Assembly (NCBI GenBank): GCA_020718925.1
Contig: DYRC01000025.1
Span: 1 to 23,014 of the forward strand
Direction: 5' to 3'
DNA: 23,014 bases
Origin: Desulfonema limicola
GTDB lineage: Bacteria > Desulfobacterota > Desulfobacteria > Desulfobacterales > DYRC01
Shown: one piece after another, positions 15,871 to 22,601 of the stretch
Position numbering within the stretch: the stretch's first letter is position 1
Layout: every line of letters starts with the position of its first letter
The notes under the pieces: generated by a model
The model's database searches: none
What the model was told of the DNA's origin: nothing
Seen by the model: the letters and a program-made list of their open reading frames with translations, nothing else
Translations under genes and position numbers: made by a program

Positions 15871-15978
15871 TCAGCTTACGGTCTGTCCGGTGTAGGGCAG
15901 TCTGTATTCTGCGGGGCATTCGGCGCCTGCAAAGCACAGCGCAAGGATAATCATCATGGAAACGGCGGTTTTTTTCAT
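15871..15978 (-). pseudogene. Signal-peptide leader ORF of a truncated DUF1566 gene (remnant C)
   Basis: A 35-codon frame with AAGGAG eight bases before ATG reads MKKTAVSMMIILALCFAGAE, then CPAEYRLPYTGQTVS and stops. The first 69 bases are identical to leader B, and the protein again breaks off just after TGQ, where DUF1566 proteins would continue with a T-x-CY segment. The MNT gene begins 15 bases after the stop. As with leader B, this could be a decayed 5' end or a small translated leader for the downstream toxin-antitoxin genes. Confidence 0.65.
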
Positions 15979-15983
15979 GGGGC
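15915..15983. repeat. 69-bp perfect direct repeat, copy 2
   Basis: Identical to 15065-15133. On the - strand it carries the start codon and signal peptide of leader ORF C. Perfect identity contrasts with the divergence of the adjacent TGQ codons and suggests recent duplication or gene conversion. Confidence 0.95.
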
Positions 15984-16000
15984 GGACTCCTTTTTGTTTG

Positions 16001-16180
16001 TCTGAACCGGGATTTTCAGGATTAAAAGATTACCGGGATTTTTTTAATCTTGGCAATCTCCTAATCCTGTGAATCATGGTTCAAGACAGTCATTTTTCAG
16101 GATTCAGAGATTAGCAAGATTAAGAATTGATTGCAATGATTCTTTTTAATCGTGGTAATCTTTTAATCTTGGTTCAAGAC
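16001..16180. repeat. Two tandem imperfect fold-back repeats rich in GGATTA/AATCTT
   Basis: Unit 1 (16001-16087) starts TCTGAACCGGGATTTTCAGG and ends AATCATGGTTCAAGA. Its two arms of about 40 bases are roughly three-quarters complementary, so the unit can fold into a long hairpin. Unit 2 (16088-16180) repeats the theme (TTTTTCAGGATT early, AATCTTGGTTCAAGAC at its end). A related half-unit is at 16553-16592. Together they flank the GxxExxY pseudogene. Confidence 0.7.
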
Positions 16181-16516
16181 TATTTTTTTGCCATCAGCCG
16201 CTTAAACCCAAGGCTTCTTCCTCCGAAGTTGATAAGCAAGCCGAGATTCAGATTGAATGCTTCAAGATAATTCAATCCCTGAGCCAGATGAACGTCTTCG
16301 AGTTTTATAATGGCTTTCAATTCCACGAGTATCTCTTTTTCCACAAGGAAATCAACTCTCCGTGTTCCTACGTCCAGACGTTTCCGAATAATACAGCGGG
16401 GAGTGCTTCTTTATTTCCGAACTGCCCTGAAAATGTTTTTTCACATAAACTGCTGTAACGGCTCATTTTTATGAAACTGACTTTTCTGTATCGTCAGAAA
16501 CACCTTTTTCTCTCAT
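16180..16516 (-). pseudogene. GxxExxY family protein, decayed
   Basis: The intact part (16180-16410, no start codon) reads RLDVGTRRVDFLVEKEILVE, then LKAIIKLEDVHLAQGLNYLE, and ends GLLINFGGRSLGFKRLMAKK before TAG. This is the C-terminal half of GxxExxY proteins, a PD-(D/E)xK nuclease-like family. The Asp of VDF and Glu/Lys of VELK would be the active site. Upstream, SSEIKKHSPLYYSE is in another frame, and a likely original start (MREKGVSDDTEK, ATG 16516, AGGAG eight bases before) is in a third. The segment that names the family, GxxExxY, is missing. Total length is shorter than the usual 390 or so bases. It is clearly a pseudogene, framed by fold-back repeats. Confidence 0.8.
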
Positions 16517-16552
16517 AGAAGAAACTCCTGTCAATCATTAAATTTCAAAAAA

Positions 16553-16592
16553 CTGTCTGAACCATTGATAAGCAAGATGATTAAAGATAACA
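16553..16592. repeat. Half-unit of the GGATTA-type fold-back repeat
   Basis: CTGTCTGAACCATTGATAAG followed by CAAGATGATTAAAGATAACAG resembles the left arm of the units at 16001-16180. It lies on the other side of the GxxExxY pseudogene. The rest of 16593-16665 shows no gene or clear terminator. Confidence 0.5.
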
Positions 16593-16665
16593 GTCCGAAT
16601 CAACCTTGTAACCCCTAACCTTCTTACATCACCGCCGCATAAGTCAAGGTAAATGCCCCCGAAGC

Positions 16666-17502
16666 TTATTGTTCACGCCCGAAAAACAAGACCATATTTC
16701 TGACGGGCCATCCTTCCTCAATCGTAACCTGTTTATCCGGCAATCTGACGGAAAACCCCGATGATCTTCCGCCATCCAGACTCAGGGCGCATCTTATCTT
16801 ATTGACGCCGAAAGCTTTGGGAAAAGCAGACAGACACGCTGCCACCTCTGTCAGCGGCATCGGAGACGCAGAGATAACAAGCAGTTGATGATCGCCTGAT
16901 AATGCAATGATGGTGTGTTTCACATTCTGGCTGGCAAGCATCCCGCGGGTTTTCATATCTTCGCTGATCTGACCATCGGGATTTATCAGAAAAGGTCCGG
17001 TCTGCAACCCGAAATTGCAATTTTTCACCATCTGCTCCGAATATGCGGCATGAGGCTCTAATCGGACTTCTCCGTTTTTGCTTATCAGCATCAGCCCTGC
17101 CAATACCGGCGAGGTCAGTTTTTTTATTTTGGAAACTATTTTGCCCTGATAAACACACAACCCGTTAGGCGTAAATTCCTTGGTAAAGAATCCGCCGTTG
17201 ATTCCGGCAATCGCGCCTTTTTCCGCAATCAGCCGCGCAATCGGCGTATAGGTCTTTATATTGCTTGACGGATTGTCGAGCAACGCCGCTTTATACGAAT
17301 CTGCCTGAAATAAAGCCATATCTGCGGTAAAATCTTTATAGCTGCCTGATTCGGAGTGAAACAGAATTTTTCTGTATTCAACAGTTTTTGAAATTGCCGT
17401 CTGCTCCTGCACAGATGCCTGCCATGCAGCATTATTCTCAGCATAAGCTATCTGCGCCGTCAATATCAGAAAACAGATGATTACGGTTATACGCTTTGAC
17501 AT
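16666..17502 (-). CDS. Secreted phosphodiester glycosidase family protein (NAGPA/DUF2233 type)
   Basis: The 278-residue protein has a signal peptide (1-21, ending AYA) and is predicted to be periplasmic. It carries the family landmarks in order: INGGFF with following P and G (101-114) and VYQGKIVS, then LQTGPFLI (166-173), then the glycine-rich SLDGGRSSGF (241-250) and a closing RNMVLFF. The fold includes N-acetylglucosamine-1-phosphodiester glycosidase, which removes a sugar from a phosphodiester; the substrate in this bacterium is unknown, with envelope polysaccharide a guess. AAAGGAT precedes the ATG. It lies only 19 bases after the lone HTH gene and follows LivM, so it may be transcribed with them, though the functions look unrelated. 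Confidence 0.88.
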   Translation of the reverse strand: MSKRITVIICFLILTAQIAYAENNAAWQASVQEQTAISKTVEYRKILFHSESGSYKDFTADMALFQADSYKAALLDNPSSNIKTYTPIARLIAEKGAIAGINGGFFTKEFTPNGLCVYQGKIVSKIKKLTSPVLAGLMLISKNGEVRLEPHAAYSEQMVKNCNFGLQTGPFLINPDGQISEDMKTRGMLASQNVKHTIIALSGDHQLLVISASPMPLTEVAACLSAFPKAFGVNKIRCALSLDGGRSSGFSVRLPDKQVTIEEGWPVRNMVLFFGREQ

Positions 17503-17521
17503 GGAATTATCCTTTCGTGTT

Positions 17522-17908
17522 TTATCTGAATGCTTTCAGTACCCGATGAACAGTCTTTGTACTTACGGATATCCCGAATTTATCTTCAATCAGTTCGCAA
17601 ATCCGGGATTCGGAATATTTTTTTGCCCATTCCCGTATTTTTTCTTTCATTTCGGGACTCAGCTTGGGTTTTCTTCCTTTTCCTTTTCTGTCGTAAAGCC
17701 CCACAAGGCTTTTTGATTCCCACTCATTGAACCAGTTATAAATCGTGGTCAGATCAGCGTTGAATATTTTTTTCAGATCGGAAATCGTGTATCCGTCATT
17801 ACTGAGCAATATGCAATGCGCCCGCTGACGCACTCTGTGATATTTGCTGTGCTTATAAATCCTTGCCAGCATATTTTCTCTTTCTTTGCTTAACCTGATG
17901 AAGCGCAT
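17522..17908 (-). CDS. IS630-type helix-turn-helix protein without its DDE transposase part
   Basis: The 128-residue protein matches the N-terminal DNA-binding half of IS630-family transposases: a first HTH (RQRAHCILLSNDGYTISDLK, about 28-47, then FNADLTTIYNWFNEWES), a basic linker (DRKGKGRKPKLS) and a winged-helix segment ending SVSTKTVHRVLKAFR. In IS630 elements this is followed, in frame or by programmed frameshift, by the DDE catalytic domain. Here the next gene begins 19 bases later and no DDE motif is present on the - strand. No terminal inverted repeats were noticed. The ATG has an excellent GGGAGG site only 12 bases after the livM stop. It is either a truncated insertion sequence or a domesticated regulator. 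Confidence 0.8.
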   Translation of the reverse strand: MRFIRLSKERENMLARIYKHSKYHRVRQRAHCILLSNDGYTISDLKKIFNADLTTIYNWFNEWESKSLVGLYDRKGKGRKPKLSPEMKEKIREWAKKYSESRICELIEDKFGISVSTKTVHRVLKAFR

Positions 17909-17919
17909 GAGCTGCCTCC

Positions 17920-19143
17920 CTATATTTCATGCTTTGTCGGTTCAAAGCGATATGTGCGGCGCACACTGCTGACAATCCCTTGTGGTCGGAATACCATCAT
18001 CATCACCATAATTGCCCCGAACAGAATCATCCGGTAATCTGCAAATGCCCGCAGATATTCAGGCAGCAGAATCAGAACAAAGGATCCGACCACCACGCCC
18101 GCAGCTGATCCCATGCCCCCCAAAACCACAATAGATAAAATCATAGCGGATTCTATGAAGGTAAAACTTGCCGGGTTGATAAAGGTATTTTTTGCCGCAA
18201 ACACCACGCCCATCATGCCTGCCCATGTTGAACCCAGCGCAAACGCCATCAACTTGACCTGCGCCTTATCAATCCCCATTGCCTGACAGGCGATTTCATC
18301 TTCACGCAGTGCAAGCAACGCCCTTCCGATTCGGGAATCCTGAAGACGATTGACCACAAAAATCGTGAACAAGGTCAATCCGATCACCAGAAAATAAGTA
18401 TAAATCGTAGCGGTTTGCAGCGACATCTGCATTCCGAAAAAGCCGGGACGGGGAATATTGGCAATGCCGCTGGGACCGAATGAAAACGCATTCCAGTTTT
18501 CCAGCACCAGCCGAACAATTTCGCCGAAGCCGAGCGTAACAATTGCCAAATAATCGCCTCTGAGCCTTAACACCGGAAATCCCAGCAATATTCCGAAAAT
18601 CGCCGCTAAAATCGCGCCTATCGGCAAAGATACCCAGAATCCTATGCCGTAATGCTGATGCAGAAGTCCGTAAGTATAGGCCCCTACCGCATAAAACGCC
18701 GCATACCCCAGATTTAAAAGTCCCGCCACCCCGACCACAATATTCAAGCCCAATCCCAGCACCACATACATCAGCGCGGTAATCATAATGTTGGTCTGAT
18801 AGGCGGAAAATATAAACGGAAAAATAATCGCAAAAACGCAAATCACGCCAGATACCGGCAGATAAATACTGCGATCCTGCATGATGTGCTGAATCAGTTC
18901 CGGGCTGCTGTTCTCAGCCGTTTCGGTTTTGCGCGATCCTTTTTCTTTGCGCGCCAGCAGATACCGCCACACAAACGATAGGACAAAGCTTCCGACGCCG
19001 ATAAAGAGCATGTTTTTCCAACGCCATTCAATCACCTTTTCCACAGGGTTGACCCGGATAACCATGATGGGAAAGGTTAAAAACATGAACCACAGCGATA
19101 CCAAAAAGGATTTTCTGATTTCTGAAAGATTAAATAGTTTCAT
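17920..19143 (-). CDS. livM: Branched-chain amino acid ABC transporter permease LivM
   Basis: The product of about 407 residues is an inner-membrane permease of the Liv/HAAT importer. An N-terminal extension with two helices (SFLVSLWFMFLTFPIMVIRV and NMLFIGVGSFVLSFVWRYLL), as in the long LivM type, precedes the core with about nine helices. The core has the family motifs NIVVGVAGLLNLGYAAFYAV, LRLRGDYLAIVTLGFGEIVR, and the EAA-like loop ALREDEIACQAMGIDKAQVK that contacts the ATPases. It ends in FRPQGIV. The frame opens at a TTG (19170); I chose ATG 19143 because GAGG lies eleven bases upstream and relatives start with a similar MKLF-type N-terminus; ATG 19152 is possible. LivH, LivG, LivF and a binding protein are not in the window, so this gene is separated from its normal partners. 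Confidence 0.88.
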   Translation of the reverse strand: MKLFNLSEIRKSFLVSLWFMFLTFPIMVIRVNPVEKVIEWRWKNMLFIGVGSFVLSFVWRYLLARKEKGSRKTETAENSSPELIQHIMQDRSIYLPVSGVICVFAIIFPFIFSAYQTNIMITALMYVVLGLGLNIVVGVAGLLNLGYAAFYAVGAYTYGLLHQHYGIGFWVSLPIGAILAAIFGILLGFPVLRLRGDYLAIVTLGFGEIVRLVLENWNAFSFGPSGIANIPRPGFFGMQMSLQTATIYTYFLVIGLTLFTIFVVNRLQDSRIGRALLALREDEIACQAMGIDKAQVKLMAFALGSTWAGMMGVVFAAKNTFINPASFTFIESAMILSIVVLGGMGSAAGVVVGSFVLILLPEYLRAFADYRMILFGAIMVMMMVFRPQGIVSSVRRTYRFEPTKHEI

Positions 19144-19156
19144 CGTTACCATCGCC

Positions 19157-22099
19157 TCAGGGAATATCAATGTTATAGGTTTCCTTCAACAGAATGCTGA
19201 CCTGTTTCAGCAATTCCTCATCTTTTTCATCAAACATGATTTTTCCGGCGTTGTTTCTGATGAGTTTTGCCAGTATATCTTCGATAGTATCCCGTTGCGC
19301 CTTTTCATCAGCCAAAATCTGTATCAGTTGAATCGCATACAGATTCCTGTCATTCTCTTTTTCAGTGCTGCTGATTCCCTGCTTCAACAGATTTTTCAAT
19401 CCGTCAATCGGATACGGCGCAAGCCAGCTTCTCGAATATCTCATATAGTCCGTCAACGCCCCGACTTTATAGCGCATAGACTTATCTTTCAAAGAAGCGG
19501 CTTCAAAATTTCCGGCAAGAGAACGGAGCAGCTCAACTTTAACTGTTTTTTCATCTTCCTGCGAAAGCCGATACATATCAGGGTTGCAAAGATACGCTTT
19601 TATTTTCAAATAGAGAGCTATGGGAAGATAATCACCGTCAAGGTATTTCATAGAATTGAGCATATTCTGAAATTTTTCTTCAGAAAAGGGACAGTCTTTC
19701 CGATTATCATAAAATTTTGAGAAAAGGTATTCATCAGTATAAGCTGCTGTTTTATAATTAAAAAAAACATCATTATTCACAGATTCTCCCATAAAAAAAG
19801 CTTTACCGGCAAGATAATGAAGACGGGGATTGTCCATTGACTGAATCCCTGCATTATAAAAATTGTTGTGAATGTAAGAAGGCGTGAAAACTTCTCTGAG
19901 CAGAATATTTTCTATCTCATCCATCTTAATCACTTTAAGCGACTCTCTGACCGGTTCAATACCTTTAAGCGTTGCTGCGGCTTTTTTAATATCGGCAGCG
20001 TGGATGGACTTATTTGTACATAAAATCAGCAGGTCTCCTTCATTAGAAATAAATACTCTTGATTCTGTAAATTCATGGCGCAGTGTATTGATAACCATCC
20101 CGAGCAGATCGGAATTAAAACTATATCCGTTGACCCATTGCATAAATACGCCGTTTTCATGAAGATGCTGCTTCACCAGCGCATAGAACTCCTGGGTAAA
20201 CAGCATGTCAACGCCCATCACCCAGGGATTGCTTGGCTCTGAAATAACAATATCCCACTTTTTCGAGCTTCTGCCAAGCACCCGAAACGCATCTGCAATA
20301 TGAAGCTTTACCTTAGGATTCAGATGAGCCTGATGCGTGGACTCTCCGAATAAGGGAAACGCTTTTACCACAGACGGGGAAATCTCAGCCACATCAATAT
20401 TTTCCACGTCGGGATAAAGCGTCAGTTCACCAGCCGTAACGCCGGTTCCAAGCCCGATAACCAAAGCGTCTTTTCTTTTTTCAGCCAACAGCGCGGGAAT
20501 ATGCGCCAGCAATTTGAGCGTGTATAAATCTTTGCCGCCGGTAGATGAGTCAGATTTGCCATTGACATAAATTGCTCTGGATTTTCTAGTCAGCTCTTTT
20601 TTCTCAGATTCTCCGACAGCTACCGTACCCGTATGTCCATCCTCATAAAACAGGATATTGTGAGCTTTGAAAAAGTGCTGAAAAAAATCCCGAGGACCAT
20701 AAAAACTGATTTTGGATAGATGGGGAGTTCTGAACGTTCCTACGGCAAACCGGGTTTTTTCATAATATGGCGTAGTAACTGCAAAAAAAACTGCAATTCC
20801 TGAAATCATAAAACTGACTATCGCATATTGCTTTGATCGGGCAGATAAGCAGGTTGACATTGCGGCAAGAAGGATGGTTATCATAAACACGGTCGGAATA
20901 TTGAAAAAATAGAAAAAAACAATCCCGCCGATCAGACTGCCGGTAAGACTGCCTACGGTGTTTAATGAAAATAACAGCCCGGAATGCCTGCCGACATTTT
21001 TCAAATCTCTTTTTAATTCGTGAAATACGATGGGAACCGTAGCGCCCATAAATCCTACGGGTAAAATCAGCAGAGCGGTAAGAACGATAAAGATAAACAT
21101 ATAATAATACCAGAATCCGGCTTCATTTGACTGAAATCCGATTCTTATCAGATGCGCCCAATATGTCCAAGTATCCAGCGAAAAGTAAATCAGAAACAGC
21201 AGGATGGTAATACATAACTGATTGATATACAATAATTTTTTTGAAAGAGTTTTGAATTTTCCGATAATGTAGCTTCCCACCGCAATAGACAGAATAAACA
21301 CCGATACGATCATTGAAAATGAATATGAAGAAGAGCCTAATGAAAGATTAATCAGGCGGATAAACACATTTTCCAGTGTCATCACATAAAAGCCGCTTAA
21401 AAAAGCAATCAGATATAAAACAATATGATTGAATTTCGGCTCATCAATGTCTTCTTCAACGATTTGCGATAGGTCTTCGGCATGTTCAAGATTCGGAATA
21501 AAATAAAAAAACAGGAATGCCGCAAGATTCAGAAAGGCAGTTCCCATCACGGTCAGGGGCAGCCCGTAAGCAGGAATAAGATAAAATCCGGCTATCAGCG
21601 TTCCTACAAACGCGCCCGCAGTGTTAATCGCATATACGTTGGCATGAACGTGGGTTGCCTCGCCGATATTTTTGGAAATCGCGCGGGTTAAAAACGGAAT
21701 GGTTCCGCCCATACAGATTGTGGGAATGCCGATAAGCACGGCGGAACAGAAAAATCCCTGAACAATCATCAGAAACGGAAATGAAAAACTCCAGGGTTGG
21801 GAAATCTCATTGACAATTTTGAAAATACTCGGAAAAAGCAAGCCGTATCCGCCGATAATACCTTCCAATATCGCATACGCTTTGAAATGATTTTTTACTT
21901 TGGTGGTCAGTCTGCCGCAAAGATAATATCCTAATGACAACCCGCCCAGAAATGTCGCCAAGATGATTGCTGTTGCAATACTGTCGCTTCCGAACAGCCT
22001 GCTTAAATATCTCTGCCATGTAACCTGATAAATCAAGCCTGCCGAGCCTGTGGCAAATACAATTCCGTATAACAATGTGAGAAAAAATCCGCTTCGCAT
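19157..22099 (-). CDS. Fused multi-helix membrane protein with spermidine-synthase-like domain
   Basis: The 980-residue protein has an N-terminal membrane part of about 12-14 helices (1-440) in two related halves (compare TAIILATFLGGLSLGYYLCG with IVSVFILSIAVGSYIIG, and MGGTIPFLTRA with MGATVPIVFHE). A soluble domain like spermidine synthase and other class I methyltransferase folds follows: EDGHTGTVAVGES (487-499), VNGKSDSSTGG, the cofactor loop VIGLGTGVTAGEL (547-559), acidic Glu572 and DIVISEPSNPW (616-626). About 280 helical residues end the protein. Such fusions are widespread and usually annotated as spermidine synthase, but the polyamine reaction is unproven; the EPSNPW motif replaces the catalytic Asp region of true enzymes. 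AAAGG precedes ATG 22099. The livM gene begins about 13 bases after its stop. Confidence 0.88.
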   Translation of the reverse strand: MRSGFFLTLLYGIVFATGSAGLIYQVTWQRYLSRLFGSDSIATAIILATFLGGLSLGYYLCGRLTTKVKNHFKAYAILEGIIGGYGLLFPSIFKIVNEISQPWSFSFPFLMIVQGFFCSAVLIGIPTICMGGTIPFLTRAISKNIGEATHVHANVYAINTAGAFVGTLIAGFYLIPAYGLPLTVMGTAFLNLAAFLFFYFIPNLEHAEDLSQIVEEDIDEPKFNHIVLYLIAFLSGFYVMTLENVFIRLINLSLGSSSYSFSMIVSVFILSIAVGSYIIGKFKTLSKKLLYINQLCITILLFLIYFSLDTWTYWAHLIRIGFQSNEAGFWYYYMFIFIVLTALLILPVGFMGATVPIVFHELKRDLKNVGRHSGLLFSLNTVGSLTGSLIGGIVFFYFFNIPTVFMITILLAAMSTCLSARSKQYAIVSFMISGIAVFFAVTTPYYEKTRFAVGTFRTPHLSKISFYGPRDFFQHFFKAHNILFYEDGHTGTVAVGESEKKELTRKSRAIYVNGKSDSSTGGKDLYTLKLLAHIPALLAEKRKDALVIGLGTGVTAGELTLYPDVENIDVAEISPSVVKAFPLFGESTHQAHLNPKVKLHIADAFRVLGRSSKKWDIVISEPSNPWVMGVDMLFTQEFYALVKQHLHENGVFMQWVNGYSFNSDLLGMVINTLRHEFTESRVFISNEGDLLILCTNKSIHAADIKKAAATLKGIEPVRESLKVIKMDEIENILLREVFTPSYIHNNFYNAGIQSMDNPRLHYLAGKAFFMGESVNNDVFFNYKTAAYTDEYLFSKFYDNRKDCPFSEEKFQNMLNSMKYLDGDYLPIALYLKIKAYLCNPDMYRLSQEDEKTVKVELLRSLAGNFEAASLKDKSMRYKVGALTDYMRYSRSWLAPYPIDGLKNLLKQGISSTEKENDRNLYAIQLIQILADEKAQRDTIEDILAKLIRNNAGKIMFDEKDEELLKQVSILLKETYNIDIP

Positions 22100-22125
22100 G
22101 ATGTGACGCCTTTCATTAGGTCGTT

Positions 22126-22140
22126 ATTTCTGTCAGAAAT
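22126..22140. promoter_or_regulatory. Perfect 15-bp palindrome at the transcription start of the MFS/spermidine-synthase-like gene
   Basis: ATTTCTGTCAGAAAT has seven-base arms around one central base. It touches the predicted -10 box on its downstream side, so a bound repressor would block initiation. The core TTCTG/CAGAA resembles the arms of the inverted repeat at 9031-9056 in front of the TRAP operon. Confidence 0.45.
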
Positions 22141-22167
22141 TTTATAATATTCTAAACGGAAAAACAA
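22139..22167 (-). promoter_or_regulatory. Candidate promoter of the MFS/spermidine-synthase-like gene
   Basis: On the - strand, TTGTTT (22167-22162), a 17-base spacer and TAAAAT (22144-22139) fit a sigma70 promoter with a weak -35 and a good -10. The start would be near 22132, about 33 bases before the ATG. Confidence 0.45.
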
Positions 22168-22224
22168 TATGAAAATAGTCAGTAGTACTAAATTAATTTC
22201 GTTTTGACAAACAGTATTTAATAG

Positions 22225-22446
22225 ACATTATCGGAAATAAGACAGGTTCTTTTTCTTCAGCATGTTCTCAAAAATCTGCAAGAAGGCGGTCGGTGCGGAA
22301 TTGTGGTGGATGAAGGACTTCTTTTCAGAGCGAATGAAGATGCGGTTTATGATCTGAAAGCGGTGAATCCGAATAAGAAAAAGCCAACAGATACGAAAAG
22401 CGTTTTGTTTGAAAGACTCCCGTTCTCATTGATGCTGTATTTATAG
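22225..22446 (+). pseudogene. HsdM (type I N6-adenine methylase) fragment with internal deletion
   Basis: The open frame has no start. It reads VLFLQHVLKNLQEGGRCGIV, then VDEGLLFRANEDA, a block diagnostic for the methylase domain of type I HsdM subunits (LQHxLxxLxxGGRxGIVxPxGxLF). It then jumps to VYDLKAVNPNKKK, which resembles the far C-terminal end of HsdM (YDLxxxNPN). Well over a hundred residues between these two are missing. After about 22395 the frame runs through sequence better explained by the opposing SMP-30 fragment and stops at 22446. No catalytic NPPF-type motif remains. This is a relic of a restriction-modification locus. Confidence 0.72.
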
Positions 22447-22601
22447 GTTTTGCCTGCTCCATAATCCGCCACATAAAGCGTTTTGCCGTCCGCCGTGCCG
22501 ATGAGTCCGTTGGGTCTGAGCATATCCGATATGACACGGACAAGATTATCCCGTTTGGGCGTGAGATAATAAACATGCTCACCGTCCTGTATTCCAGCTT
22601 T
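22382..22601 (-). pseudogene. SMP-30/gluconolactonase-like beta-propeller fragment
   Basis: The - strand frame beginning at about 22601 reads KAGIQDGEHVYYLTPKRDNL, then VRVISDMLRPNGLIGTADG, then KTLYVADYGAGKTYKYSIN and ENGSLSNKTLFVSVG. The RPNGxIGTxDGKTLYVAD pattern is typical of SMP-30/gluconolactonase/LRE beta-propellers, exported in many relatives. There is no start codon, and the propeller is cut after about 70 residues where it meets the HsdM fragment. It follows directly on the Spy/CpxP-like frame in a different frame, so the two may be pieces of one original gene or of two. Confidence 0.72.

Noticed and set aside
16001..16180. Tandem GGATTA-type repeats as a CRISPR array
   Set aside because: Only two diverged units with internal symmetry, no constant spacer size and no cas genes nearby.
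18929..19720. 263-codon + strand ORF across the livM/fusion-gene junction
   Set aside because: It is antisense to two well-supported genes and has no recognisable family or ribosome binding site.
22325..22582. 85-codon - strand ORF at the right end
   Set aside because: It is a shadow; another - strand frame over the same bases encodes recognisable SMP-30 beta-propeller sequence.
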